A DNA stretch of 55,329 nucleotides, taken from contig DASYSE010000069.1 of NCBI GenBank assembly GCA_036003705.1, positions 1-55,329 on the forward strand, given 5' to 3'. The notes under the pieces were generated by a model that did not search any database, was not told the DNA's origin, and saw only the letters and a program-made list of their open reading frames with translations. The position numbers and the translations under genes were made by a program. Shown here in pieces: positions 32,982 to 41,062 of the stretch. Numbering within the stretch: position 1 is the stretch's first letter; each line of letters opens with the position of its first letter. This DNA is from CALGFH01 sp036003705 (GTDB taxonomy: Bacteria > Actinomycetota > CALGFH01).

Positions 32982-33590
32982 ATGGGCGAGCCGCTGCTGT
33001 TCCTGCTGGTGGGCGGGGCCGGCATCGCGGTCGGCCTGGCCCGCGGCGGGGCGCCGCGGGGCCTGCTGGAGACCGGGGTGAAGGCCAGGCGGCTGGCCCT
33101 TGCCTGCCTCGCCGTCCAGGCGGCGCTGGTGGCGCTGCCGCTGCCGGGCGCCCTCGGCGCCCTGCTGCTGGTGGCCGCCCTGGTCACGCTGCTGGGGATC
33201 GCCCGGGCCAACGGGCGCCTGCCGGGGGTTCCCCTGCTGGCTCTCGGCCTGCTGCTCAACCTGGTCGTCGTGGTCGCCAACGTCGGCATGCCGGTGCCGG
33301 CGGCGACCCTGGAGCGGGCTGGGATCACGGTGCAGGAGCCGCTCCCCCACCGCCCAGACGCCAAGCACGTCCTCGAAGACCAGGGCACGCGCCTCGGCCT
33401 GCTCGGCGACCGGCTGGCCGTCCGACCGCTGGTGGCGGTGACCGGCTACGGCACCGTCATCGAGCTGGCCGGCCTGTTCCTGCTGCTGCAGCACCTGGTG
33501 CTGGGCGCGGCCGCATTCCGGCGCGAGGACGGGACCGCCCACGGCGCCCATGAGGCCAGGACGGTCCCGTGGACGACGTGGGCGGACTGA
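32982..33590 (+). CDS. DUF5317-family membrane protein
   Basis: 202 aa with five or so TM segments. L-N-L-V-V-V-V-A-N-V-G-M-P-V and K-H-V-L-E-D-Q-G-T-R-L-G-L-L-G-D are the DUF5317 signature. A TAGGAGA ribosome binding site and the 10-bp gap tie it to the preceding response regulator. Function unknown in the family. Confidence 0.8.
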   Translation: MGEPLLFLLVGGAGIAVGLARGGAPRGLLETGVKARRLALACLAVQAALVALPLPGALGALLLVAALVTLLGIARANGRLPGVPLLALGLLLNLVVVVANVGMPVPAATLERAGITVQEPLPHRPDAKHVLEDQGTRLGLLGDRLAVRPLVAVTGYGTVIELAGLFLLLQHLVLGAAAFRREDGTAHGAHEARTVPWTTWAD

Positions 33591-33605
33591 CCCCCCCGGG
33601 TCTGG

Positions 33606-33821
33606 CTAGCCGGTCGGCTCCTCCCGTAGGTCGTTGGCGAGCTCGCGGATCTTGACCTCGGGGTAGCGACGGTGCCCCCCAAGGGTCTTGAGGAAGGGCA
33701 GCTTGCCCTCCTTCGCCCAGCGGGAGACCGTCTTGGGCGATACATGCAGGATGTCGGCCACCTCGGCGGTACGGAGGTAGCTCGGAACCTCGATCCTGGC
33801 GCTGGTCTTGCGTTGTGCCAC
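33606..33821 (-). CDS. bldC: BldC-type MerR-like DNA-binding protein
   Basis: 71 aa from GTG 33821 (AAAGGG 7-8 bp upstream). A single winged helix: T-A-E-V-A-D-I-L-H-V-S-P-K-T-V-S-R-W-A-K-E-G-K-L, then L-G-G-H-R-R-Y. The same length and motifs as Streptomyces BldC, which binds tandem repeats to control the onset of development. Converges on the DUF5317 gene. Confidence 0.88.
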   Translation of the reverse strand: MAQRKTSARIEVPSYLRTAEVADILHVSPKTVSRWAKEGKLPFLKTLGGHRRYPEVKIRELANDLREEPTG

Positions 33822-34008
33822 CGTGCGTCCCTTTCTCGAGTCCGAACCCCGACAGGCGAGCCGAGCAGAGGGGCGTGCGGCGGAGACGGGTCTGTCGGTC
33901 ACCCTGCTGGGAGCAGTGCGAACAGGGCGATTATTAGGACTGGCGCGAGCGCCCACCATAGCCCGGTTGGGCTGTTTCAGCTCGAAAATGCTACCTACGG
34001 TGCGATCA

Positions 34009-34980
34009 CTAAGAACTGTCGGGCGGACGCCCTATGTGGCGATGGTGACCTGGGAGTCTGGCCTTGAGCCAGTCGACGGTCAGGCCGAGTCCCTCGTCCA
34101 GGCGGGTCCACGGCTGCCAGCCGAGCGCCTTGCCCGCGGCGGCCGGGTCGAGCGACGACCGCCGCGGGTCGCTGGGGCGGGCCGGCGCCCATTCCGGCTC
34201 GCCGGCCCAGCCGATCCGGGCCGCCAGCTGCTCGACGACCTCCATGACGGTGCTCGCCGTCCCGGTGCCGACCAGCACCCGCCCAGGGGCCGGACTGGCA
34301 TGGACCGCGCGGGCCATCGCGTCGACCGCGTCGTCGACGAACAGGAAGTCGCGCTCCTGGCGCCCGTCGCCGTCCACCCTGGGCGGGTGGCCCTGCAGCA
34401 TCGTCCAGGCGGACCGGGCAACCAGGCCGGGGCCGAGCGGATCCTGCCTCGGCCCGTAGACCGTCCCGAGGAGCAGCAGCACCACCTCCAGCCCGCGGGC
34501 CGCGTACGCGCCCGCGTAGGCCTCCAGCGCCAGCCTGGCCGCCCCGAACGGGTGCACCGGCCGGGGGGTGTCGCCGGCCTTGGTGGCCCCGGTGAGCTGC
34601 GCCGGGTAGAGGTAGGCGCCGGAGGAGACGAGCACAGCCCTCGCCCCGGTCACGGCGGCCGCCCGCAGGACCTCGATGCCGCCTGGGACCACCGCCCTGG
34701 CCTCGGCGGTCGGGTCGTCCCAGGAACGGACGGGGTCGGTGGCGGTGGCCAGGTGGACCCAGGCATCGGCCCGGACGCGACCGGCCAGCGTCGCCAGGCC
34801 TCCCTGGGACACGTCCATCCGGTGGAACCGGACCCCACCCCGCCGCCTGGCCTCGCTCAGGTTGGCCAGGTGGCCGTGGGTGAGGTCGTCGACCACCACC
34901 ACGTCATCGCCCTCGGCCTGGAGCCGGTCGACCAGGCTCGCGCCGAGGAACCCGGCCCCACCGGCCACCACGACCAGCAT
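34009..34980 (-). CDS. NAD-dependent epimerase/dehydratase homologue with altered active site
   Basis: 323 aa. Extended SDR of the UDP-glucose 4-epimerase/RmlB type with A-G-G-A-G-F-L-G (6-13) for NAD and V-D-D-L after strand 2. The catalytic Y-x-x-x-K is replaced: where homologues have N-P-Y-G-A-S-K-L, this has H-P-F-G-A-A-R-L, so F145 and R149 stand for Tyr and Lys. The following L-L-L-G-T-V-Y-G-P-R-Q-D-P and R-D-F-L-F-V-D-D are intact. It is therefore probably not a standard epimerase. Stands alone downstream of sodX, on the same strand. Confidence 0.85.
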   Translation of the reverse strand: MLVVVAGGAGFLGASLVDRLQAEGDDVVVVDDLTHGHLANLSEARRRGGVRFHRMDVSQGGLATLAGRVRADAWVHLATATDPVRSWDDPTAEARAVVPGGIEVLRAAAVTGARAVLVSSGAYLYPAQLTGATKAGDTPRPVHPFGAARLALEAYAGAYAARGLEVVLLLLGTVYGPRQDPLGPGLVARSAWTMLQGHPPRVDGDGRQERDFLFVDDAVDAMARAVHASPAPGRVLVGTGTASTVMEVVEQLAARIGWAGEPEWAPARPSDPRRSSLDPAAAGKALGWQPWTRLDEGLGLTVDWLKARLPGHHRHIGRPPDSS

Positions 34981-35085
34981 GGTTTTCCTCCCTGTTCAGC
35001 CGGGAGCAGAGTGTTTCCGGGGCAGGCTATCAGGCTACGTTCCCCGATCCAGGTGGGAGGCGCTCCGGCTCCCCTCCACCGCCAC

Positions 35086-35637
35086 TCAGGAGCGCCTGCG
35101 CCGGCGTAGGGGCCGGGGAGGCCAGTAGGCGAAGCGGACCCGGCCGACCAGGGCGTCGGCCGGGACGGGGCCGAAGTCGCGGCCGTCGGTGCTGGCCGCC
35201 CGGTGGTCGCCGAGCACCAGGTACTGGGCCGGGCCCAGCTCCAGCTCGAGGTCGCCGCCCGCGCCGCCGCCTCCGAGGTAGGGCTCGGCGACGGCCAGGC
35301 CGTCGACCTCGAGCCGCCCGGCGACCAGCCGCACCCGCTCCCCCGGCAACCCCACGACCCGCTTGACCACCTCCAGGCGCCCGTCCCGCGGGCGTTCCAG
35401 GACGACCAGGTCGCCGCGGGCCGGTGGGCGGTCGAGCGGTGCGACGGCGATCCGCTGCCCCGGCTCGAGGGTCGGGCGCATGCTGCCGCCCTTGACCAGC
35501 ATCGGCTCCAGCCGGGCCCGCCGGACGGCCAGGGCAACGGCCGCCAGCGCGCCGACTGCCAGCGCGCCGGCCAGGTACCGGCGTCGCGTACGCCAGGCTC
35601 GACCCTCGCCGGGCCCTGGCGCATGCCCGGCCGGCAT
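35086..35637 (-). CDS. sodX: S26-family peptidase, nickel-SOD maturation protease (SodX)
   Basis: 183 aa from ATG 35637 (GAAGG about 10 bp upstream; ATG 35688 is possible). One TM segment near the N-terminus, then signal-peptidase boxes with the nucleophile Ser in G-G-S-M-R-P-T-L and the base Lys in V-V-K-R-V-V-G-L-P-G-E, and L-G-D-H-R-A-A-S-T-D-G-R-D-F-G. The divergent neighbour is sodN, and this pairing is the standard for the protease that removes the NiSOD propeptide so that His1 can bind nickel. The TM anchor is less usual for SodX. Confidence 0.85.
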   Translation of the reverse strand: MPAGHAPGPGEGRAWRTRRRYLAGALAVGALAAVALAVRRARLEPMLVKGGSMRPTLEPGQRIAVAPLDRPPARGDLVVLERPRDGRLEVVKRVVGLPGERVRLVAGRLEVDGLAVAEPYLGGGGAGGDLELELGPAQYLVLGDHRAASTDGRDFGPVPADALVGRVRFAYWPPRPLRRRRRS

Positions 35638-35778
35638 GCTTGGCCGGCCTTCTGGAACGGTGGCGGCGAGCGCAGTGGTCCTCCGCATGGCGGGGATGAT
35701 CTCGCGGCCGCCGTGTGCGGCGAAAGCCGGCGTGGTAGTAACGTCGGGCGGAGACCTCAACGGAAAGGGACGATGCGC

Positions 35779-36186
35779 ATGATCGCCGAGCGCCTAGCCG
35801 CATGGCTCCGGCCCACCCGGGTCGTCCACGCCCACTGCGACCTGCCCTGCGGCGTGTACGACCCCGCCCAGGCCCGGATCGAGGCCGAGTCGATGGCCAA
35901 GATCGTCGAGAAGTACCACGCCAGCGACGACCAGGTCTTCCGGGACCGCGCCATCCTGATCAAGGAGCAGCGGGGCGAGTTGGTCAAGCATCACCTGTGG
36001 GTGCTGTGGACCGACTACTTCAAGCCCCAGCATCTCGAGCAGTTCCCCAACCTGCACGACCTGTTCTGGCAGGCGACCAAGGCGGCCGGCCAGGCCAAGC
36101 ACTCGGTCGAGCCCGCCGACCAGCAGAAGCTGCTCGACCTGATCGGTGAGATCGACGACGTCTTCCAGAAGTCCAAGAGCGGCTGA
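35779..36186 (+). CDS. sodN: Nickel superoxide dismutase
   Basis: 135 aa from ATG 35779 (GGAAAGGG 9 bp upstream; the ATG at 35773 is too close to it). An 18-residue propeptide ends V-V-H-A, and the mature enzyme starts H-C-D-L-P-C-G-V-Y-D, the nickel hook with His1, Cys2 and Cys6. The A-R-I-E-A-E-S and four-helix remainder match the family. Removes superoxide in the cytosol; in Streptomyces it is nickel-controlled through Nur. Confidence 0.97.
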   Translation: MIAERLAAWLRPTRVVHAHCDLPCGVYDPAQARIEAESMAKIVEKYHASDDQVFRDRAILIKEQRGELVKHHLWVLWTDYFKPQHLEQFPNLHDLFWQATKAAGQAKHSVEPADQQKLLDLIGEIDDVFQKSKSG

Positions 36187-36203
36187 GCTCGGCTCGAACG
36201 TGC

Positions 36204-36230
36204 GCGACCGGCCCCATCGGGGCCGGTCGC
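36204..36230 (+). terminator. sodN terminator hairpin
   Basis: Perfect 12-bp stem (36204-36215 with 36219-36230) with loop ATC, 17 bp after the sodN stop. Confidence 0.85.
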
Positions 36231-36313
36231 TTCGGATCTCTCCCGAGGTTGGTGGGAAGGTTGCCGGGCCCGCCGGCGGTGGTGGGAGGCGCCACGCGCC
36301 CGCTGGGCGTCTG

Positions 36314-36520
36314 TCAGGGATTGGCCAGCCGCTTGCCCCGGTAGTTGGGGAAGATCAGGGGCTGGTGCTGCCAGCACATGCCGGTCTTGTTGTAGATCGA
36401 CAGGCGTGTGTCACACTCCTGCTCCCGGCAGATGCGGCCGACCCGCTCAACCTTGGAAGGCGGCGGGTCGCTGCCGGGTCGGTGGCCTTTCACGTTGTCG
36501 GAGCGCATCGTGTGCTTCAC
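36314..36520 (-). CDS. Small Cys/His protein, putative zinc ribbon
   Basis: 68 aa starting at GTG 36520 (GGAAGG close upstream) or ATG 36508. The conserved-looking part is I-C-R-E-Q-E-C-D-T-R-L-S-I-Y-N-K-T-G-M-C-W-Q-H, a C-x4-C ... C-x2-H arrangement that could bind one zinc. It is followed by P-N-Y-R-G-K-R. Similar R-L-S-x-Y-N motifs occur in short actinobacterial proteins of unknown role. Transcribed toward sodN. Confidence 0.65.
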   Translation of the reverse strand: MKHTMRSDNVKGHRPGSDPPPSKVERVGRICREQECDTRLSIYNKTGMCWQHQPLIFPNYRGKRLANP

Positions 36521-36588
36521 CGTCCTTCCGCCAACATCTATACGCCGCCGGACATAAAGACGGTTTCATGGCGGAGAAGCGGAACCCC

Positions 36589-36876
36589 CTATGCCGGCTG
36601 GGAGGGCGGATTGGTGCGCAGGATCGCCTCGACCCGGATCCGCAGCGACTCGACGACGGTGGTGGGGACCGGCTCCGGGCCGGCGCAGCGGCGCACCAGC
36701 TGCTTGAAGCGCCGGTCGAAGCGGACCGCCCGCTGGCAGCTCTGGCAGTCGACCAGGTGGGCCTCCAGCTCGGCGCAGGTGGTCGGCGGGGCCTCGTGGT
36801 CGAGGTAGAGCCAGACGAAGCCGAGCACGTCGTTGCAGTCCCGGCAGTCGCCGCCACCTACTTCGGGCGAACCCAT
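36589..36876 (-). CDS. rsrA: Anti-sigma factor of the ZAS/RsrA type
   Basis: 95 aa from ATG 36876, which lies within the sigma gene's last codons (19-bp overlap). H-L-V-D-C-Q-S-C is the zinc anti-sigma H-x3-C-x2-C motif, with another upstream C-R-D-C pair. In RsrA, oxidation of these cysteines to a disulfide releases zinc and frees SigR. Position directly after sigR supports the thiol-redox switch assignment (mycothiol system). Confidence 0.88.
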   Translation of the reverse strand: MGSPEVGGGDCRDCNDVLGFVWLYLDHEAPPTTCAELEAHLVDCQSCQRAVRFDRRFKQLVRRCAGPEPVPTTVVESLRIRVEAILRTNPPSQPA

Positions 36877-37658
36877 TCCTGTCCCTCCTCGAGCAGCCCC
36901 CGGTCGGCGGCGAACTCCCACAGCCGCCGCTGGAGCTGACGCCGGCCGCGGTGCAGCCTGGACATCACGGTCCCGATCGAGGTGCCCATGATGTCGGCGA
37001 TCTCCTTGTAGGAGAAGCCCTCGACGTCGGCCAGCAGCACCGCCATGCGGAACTGCTCTGGCAGCGCGTCAAGGGCCTCGCGGACCTCCTCCTCGGGGAT
37101 CTGGTCGAGGAGGAGGTCTTCGGGCGTCTCGGCGCCGGACGGGTTGGCGTTGGCGATCCGCTGGTACAGCGAGAAGTCGTCGACGTCCTCGGTCGGCACC
37201 GACTGCGGGTTGCGCTGTTGCTTGCGGTAGGCGTTGATGTAGGCGTTGGTCAGGATGCGGTACAGCCACGCCTTCAGATTGGTCCCCGGCTCGAACTGGT
37301 GGAAGGCGTTGTAGGCGCGCAGGAACGTCTCCTGGACCAGGTCCTCGGCGTCGGCCGGGTTGCGGGTCAGGCGCAGGGCGCCGGCGTAGATCGTGTCCAG
37401 CAGCGGGATGGCCGAGTCGGAGAACCGCTGGCGCCGCTCCTCCTCGGACTCGCCGGCCGGGGCGCGGGTCCCGTCGGGCGCGGCGGGGCCGACCTCGTCA
37501 CCGAGGTCAGGCGTCGAGCTGGATGGCTGTACCAGGAGTTCCTCCGCTCCGATGAACCGCGCCCACGGGACGACGGCGGCCAACGGTGACCGCGCGGGCG
37601 GCCATACCGCCATGCGCAGCCGCCTGTCCGGCGGCGCCACCTGGGCAGGATAGCGCAC
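36858..37658 (-). CDS. sigR: SigR/SigH-type ECF sigma factor
   Basis: 266 aa from GTG 37658 (GGAGG 7 bp upstream). ECF sigma regions 2 and 4 are complete: A-E-D-L-V-Q-E-T-F-L-R-A-Y, N-L-K-A-W-L-Y-R-I-L-T-N, then L-P-E-Q-F-R-M-A-V-L-L-A-D-V-E-G-F and G-T-V-M-S-R-L-H-R-G-R. It directs the thiol-oxidative response. The N-terminal part before region 2 is about 75 residues long; ATG 37613 (AGGCGG upstream) would give a shorter form. Streptomyces SigR also has a long unstable form made from its own autoregulated promoter. Confidence 0.92.
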   Translation of the reverse strand: MRYPAQVAPPDRRLRMAVWPPARSPLAAVVPWARFIGAEELLVQPSSSTPDLGDEVGPAAPDGTRAPAGESEEERRQRFSDSAIPLLDTIYAGALRLTRNPADAEDLVQETFLRAYNAFHQFEPGTNLKAWLYRILTNAYINAYRKQQRNPQSVPTEDVDDFSLYQRIANANPSGAETPEDLLLDQIPEEEVREALDALPEQFRMAVLLADVEGFSYKEIADIMGTSIGTVMSRLHRGRRQLQRRLWEFAADRGLLEEGQEWVRPK

Positions 37659-37705
37659 CCTCACACCTCCGCAGCTCGAGCTCGGATTCCTCCTCCGAGG
37701 GGTGC

Positions 37706-37731
37706 AACCGAGCCGCCGCGACCGGCATTCC
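37706..37731 (-). promoter_or_regulatory. SigR-type promoter of sigR-rsrA
   Basis: On the minus strand GGAAT (plus ATTCC, 37727-37731), 18 bp, GTT (plus AAC, 37706-37708). This matches the SigR/SigH consensus GGAAT-N18-GTT and lies about 45 bp before the long-form start, just after the stop of the molybdopterin oxidase gene. It predicts positive autoregulation. Confidence 0.8.
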
Positions 37732-37733
37732 CG

Positions 37734-39356
37734 CTAATCGGCGACCACGTCCACCTCGTGGTAGCCGCTGGCCCCCGAGGGATGCGGCGGGGCGGGGGTG
37801 GAGGTCTGGGTGATGCCGCGGCCGTCGACCGCCCGGACCTTGATCTTCAGCCGTCCCGAGCGGCCCGGCTGCAGGGGCAGCCGCCACTGGCGCCAGGCGG
37901 CCCTGGCCAGCTCCCGCCGCAGGATGGCCGGGGCCCAGGTGACGCCGCCGTCCAGCGACACCTCGACCCGCCGGATGCCGCGGTCGCCGGCCCAGGCCAT
38001 CCCGGCCACCACCCCGGAGCCCTTGACCGAGGTCAGCTCGTCGGGGACGTCGATGCGGCTGGCCGTCTTGATCTCGGCGATGTTGTCCCAGCCGTCGGAG
38101 CGCTGCCAGTAGCCGCGGTAGTCGTAGTCGACGACCTCGATGCGCTCCAGCCATTTCACGTTCTTCATGCCGTAGATGCCGGGGACGATGATCCGGGCCG
38201 GGAACCCGTGGGCGCGGGGCAGGCTGCGGTCGTTCATGCCGTAGGCGACCATGGTGGTGGGCTCCAGCGCCTTGGCCAGCGGCAGCGAGTCGGAGTAGCC
38301 GCCGACCGCGTGGAACACCACCCGGACCGCCCCGTCCGGCACCCCGCCGGCCCGCTCCAGCACCCGCCGCAGCGGAACCCCGGTCCATTTGGCCGTGCCC
38401 ACCAGGTCCCCGCCGACCAGGTTGGAGATGCACTGCAGGGTCACGTACTGCTCGATCGCCGGCATGGCCAGCAGCTGGTCGTAGGAGAGGGTCACCGGCC
38501 GGCCGACCATCCCCTCGACCCGCAGCTTCCAGGAGTCCTGGTCGACTCCTGGGTCGATGATCGACTCGTCGACGGTGTAGTGGAGCCGGTTGCTGGTGAC
38601 CTCGGGGGTGAGCCCGCCGATGGCCAGGAAGGCCGGGTCGTCGCCGGGCGCCGGGCCGGGGGCCGGCCGCAGCGAACCGGCGCCCGCCGGCCGGGCCAGC
38701 GGCTGCCCGCCGACGTCGCCGATCCCGCCGGTGAGCCAGCGCACGGCGAACCCGGTGGCGAGCAGGCCGGCGGCGCCGACCGCCGCCCGCAGCAGCTCCC
38801 GCCTGGTCCGGCCGAAGCCGGTGGCCGGAGCCGGCACCGGGTCGCGCTCCAGGCGGCCAAGGGCGCCCTGCAGGACGCTGGTGTAGGCGACGGCCGCGAC
38901 GGCCACCACCGTCCCGTAGACCAGCAGGGACGGCGCCCCTGGCTGGGCCCGATAGCCGCCGAGGGCGACCACCCCGAGCAGTCCTCCGGCCAGCCATGCG
39001 GCACGGCCCCGGCTGATTCTCCGGGGGCCACCGCCTTCGGCCACCTGAGCCCCCGGGCCCCCGGCGGGCGGGACCCGGCCGACCAGCACCGCGGCGGCCC
39101 CGCCGGCGAGGATGCTGCCGGCGGTGAAGCCGACCGCGAACAGCCGCAACGCCCAGTGGCCGAGCAGGTCGATGAAGAACACCGCCAGCGGCCCGGGGAC
39201 CAGCCGCAGCAGCCGCTGGGCGAGGCCGAGCGGCGGGAACGGGAAGCTGGCCTGGATCAGGTGGACCAGCCCGAGGACGGCGGTGGCCACCACCATGGCC
39301 GCCACCCCGGCCGTGAAGGACTCGGTGTTGCGCAGGCGCCGTTGCATTTGTTCCAC
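37734..39356 (-). CDS. Membrane-anchored molybdopterin-dependent oxidoreductase (sulfite-oxidase fold)
   Basis: 540 aa. Four to five TM segments in residues 15-215 precede a sulfite oxidase-type molybdopterin domain (about 250-425) with the Mo-ligating Cys309 in T-L-Q-C-I-S-N and the R-A-H-G-F-P-A-R cofactor segment. A C-terminal Mo-co dimerisation domain follows (V-E-V-S-L-D-G-G-V-T-W-A-P-A). The redox part is probably outside the membrane. No dedicated cytochrome subunit is nearby. The substrate is unknown. Confidence 0.9.
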   Translation of the reverse strand: MEQMQRRLRNTESFTAGVAAMVVATAVLGLVHLIQASFPFPPLGLAQRLLRLVPGPLAVFFIDLLGHWALRLFAVGFTAGSILAGGAAAVLVGRVPPAGGPGAQVAEGGGPRRISRGRAAWLAGGLLGVVALGGYRAQPGAPSLLVYGTVVAVAAVAYTSVLQGALGRLERDPVPAPATGFGRTRRELLRAAVGAAGLLATGFAVRWLTGGIGDVGGQPLARPAGAGSLRPAPGPAPGDDPAFLAIGGLTPEVTSNRLHYTVDESIIDPGVDQDSWKLRVEGMVGRPVTLSYDQLLAMPAIEQYVTLQCISNLVGGDLVGTAKWTGVPLRRVLERAGGVPDGAVRVVFHAVGGYSDSLPLAKALEPTTMVAYGMNDRSLPRAHGFPARIIVPGIYGMKNVKWLERIEVVDYDYRGYWQRSDGWDNIAEIKTASRIDVPDELTSVKGSGVVAGMAWAGDRGIRRVEVSLDGGVTWAPAILRRELARAAWRQWRLPLQPGRSGRLKIKVRAVDGRGITQTSTPAPPHPSGASGYHEVDVVAD

Positions 39357-39375
39357 GATAACCGGGCGGCTCCCA

Positions 39376-39419
39376 TTGGGCTGCCCCGGGATTCAGCTTG
39401 GGCTGCCCCGGGATTCAGC
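39376..39419. repeat. Perfect 22-bp tandem duplication
   Basis: 39376-39397 is repeated exactly at 39398-39419. The second copy supplies the stop codon (39415-39417, minus strand) of the 140-aa gene, so the duplication has rebuilt that gene's 3' end. Confidence 0.95.
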
Positions 39420-39837
39420 GGCGGCGTTCGTGGCGGCCGGCGCGTCCTCCGGCGGCGCGTCCTCCAGCGGCGCGTCCTCCAGCGGCGCGGCGCAGGTGGC
39501 GGCCGCCTCCGCTCTCGTCGTGGGCAGAACCGGCCGGCGATCCCTCGCTGGCGGCCCGGGGAGCGGGATCCGGCCGCTGGCCGTTGACGGGGATCTCCGG
39601 AACGGGACGGCCGGTCGCCGACCAGTACTCGGCGACCACGTGGGCGGTCTCCTCCAGCACCATGGCCTCGACCGCCTCCGGCGGCTTGCCGGCCATGCGG
39701 CTCAGCCGCCTGGGCACGACCTCTCGGGTGGCGAGGGTGCGCCGCTCCAGCCACTCGCTGGCGGCCAGCATGCCCATGAGCCCCAACGGGAACAGGACCG
39801 TGAGGGCGAGCGCGACCAGCAGATTGGAGAACGGCAT
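39415..39837 (-). CDS. Small membrane-anchored protein with R-A-A-G-G repeats
   Basis: 140 aa. One N-terminal TM helix (about 5-25), then a charged helix (S-E-W-L-E-R-R-T-L ... E-A-M-V-L-E-E-T-A-H-V-V-A-E-Y-W) and a basic low-complexity tail with three G-R-A-A-G repeats, encoded by 15-bp tandem units (about 39440-39485). No family recognised. Follows the peptidase C26 gene by 36 bp on the same strand. Confidence 0.6.
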   Translation of the reverse strand: MPFSNLLVALALTVLFPLGLMGMLAASEWLERRTLATREVVPRRLSRMAGKPPEAVEAMVLEETAHVVAEYWSATGRPVPEIPVNGQRPDPAPRAASEGSPAGSAHDESGGGRHLRRAAGGRAAGGRAAGGRAGRHERRR

Positions 39838-39873
39838 CTCAACTTGAGGTACGTACGGACCGGCCGACCCGTT

Positions 39874-40659
39874 TCACGCCGGCGCGGCTTCGGGTCCGGT
39901 GAACCCTACCGGCTCTGGGCGTTGCCGCCAAAAGCCCTGTCCACGCTGGGAGGCCGCATCCACGAAGGCGCGCAGCAGCCGGAGCTGGACCGGGTCGGCA
40001 TGGGCCGTGCTCTCGGGGTGCCAGAGCACCCCGACGGTCCAGTCCTGGTCCCGCTCGATCCCCTCGACCAGCCCGTCCGGCGCCCAGGCGACCGGCCGGA
40101 AGCCATCCCCGATGCGGTCGAGCGCCTGATGGTGGTGGGACAGGCCTTCGGCCTCGACCTCCTCCAAGGCCGCGGCCAGCCGACTGTCCCGTTCGACCTT
40201 CAGGCCATGCATCGCCTGCTTGGCCTGGTTGCGGTGCTCGACCAGGCCGTCGTGCTCGGGCAGGTGCTGCACCAGGGTGCCGCCGAAGGCGACGTTGAGC
40301 AGTTGAGCCCCGCGGCAGATGCCGAGGGTCGGCACGCCAAGCCGCACGGCCGCCCTGGCCAGCTCCAGCTCGAGTCCGTCGCGGTCGGGGTCGGTGCCGT
40401 ACTGGGCCGGATGCTCGCCGGCACCGTAACGGGCCGGCTCGATGTCCCCACCTCCGGCCAGCAGCAGGCCGTCGAACGGCGCGAGCAGCTCCTCGGCCGA
40501 GACCGGCTGGGCCGGTGGGAGCAGCGCCGTCCGAGCCCCGGCCGAGCGCAGGGCGCCGACGTAGGGCTCCGGCAGGGCGTAGGCGCCCTCCCAGCTCCCC
40601 ACCTGGCCGGCGCCCAGGTGGTAGGTGGGGATGGCGATCAGCGGAGCGGTCAACGGCAT
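39874..40659 (-). CDS. puuD: Peptidase C26 / gamma-glutamyl-gamma-aminobutyrate hydrolase family
   Basis: 261 aa. Class I glutamine amidotransferase fold with the nucleophile Cys in L-G-I-C-R-G-A-Q-L-L-N-V-A-F-G-G, and the catalytic His/Glu in V-L-W-H-P-E-S. D-G-L-L-L-A-G-G-G-D-I-E-P is the oxyanion region. PuuD hydrolyses gamma-glutamyl-GABA in putrescine breakdown; no other puu gene is here, so the exact substrate is open. The start overlaps the end of the YihY remnant. Confidence 0.87.
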   Translation of the reverse strand: MPLTAPLIAIPTYHLGAGQVGSWEGAYALPEPYVGALRSAGARTALLPPAQPVSAEELLAPFDGLLLAGGGDIEPARYGAGEHPAQYGTDPDRDGLELELARAAVRLGVPTLGICRGAQLLNVAFGGTLVQHLPEHDGLVEHRNQAKQAMHGLKVERDSRLAAALEEVEAEGLSHHHQALDRIGDGFRPVAWAPDGLVEGIERDQDWTVGVLWHPESTAHADPVQLRLLRAFVDAASQRGQGFWRQRPEPVGFTGPEAAPA

Positions 40660-41014
40660 CGGGGGCTCTCGCCGAGGGTGTCGGCAGCCTCGGCGTCGCG
40701 CTCGCCGAGCGGGCGGGTCGGCTCGGTGGTGGTGTCCTTGGCGGTCTGTCGCTCGGCCTCGGCGCCGAGGAGCACCACGAAGGCGGGGAGGAACAGCCAG
40801 AGGAGCAGAATGATCACCGCGGCCAGTGCGCCGTAGGTCTGGTTGTCGTTGCCGAGGGTTGTCGACGTTGGTAGCTGAACCCCAGGGAGCCTAACAGCCA
40901 CAGCACCAATGCGACCACCGCGCCCCAGCTCACCCGGCGCCAGCGGGGATCGGCCCGCTTGGGCGCGAAGAGGATGGCGAACCACCCCGGGGCGGGATCT
41001 CGCTGGGGCGCTCG
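40650..41014 (-). pseudogene. Frameshifted C-terminal remnant of a YihY/BrkB-family membrane protein
   Basis: Two frames together give a YihY/BrkB C-terminus. The first reads W-F-A-I-L-F-A-P-K-R-A-D-P-R-W-R-R-V then G-A-V-V-A-L-V-L-W-L-L-G-S-L-G-F-S-Y (about 40875-40995). After a frameshift near 40860-40875 the second reads L-G-N-D-N-Q-T-Y-G-A-L-A-A-V and L-L-L-W-L-F-L-P-A-F-V-V-L-L-G-A-E. The N-terminal two-thirds (about 200 aa) is missing, so it is not functional. Confidence 0.75.
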
Positions 41015-41062
41015 GTCTGCCTGCCGGCCGCGTCACGGCCGCGCTTGGACACGCCCCTCCCT

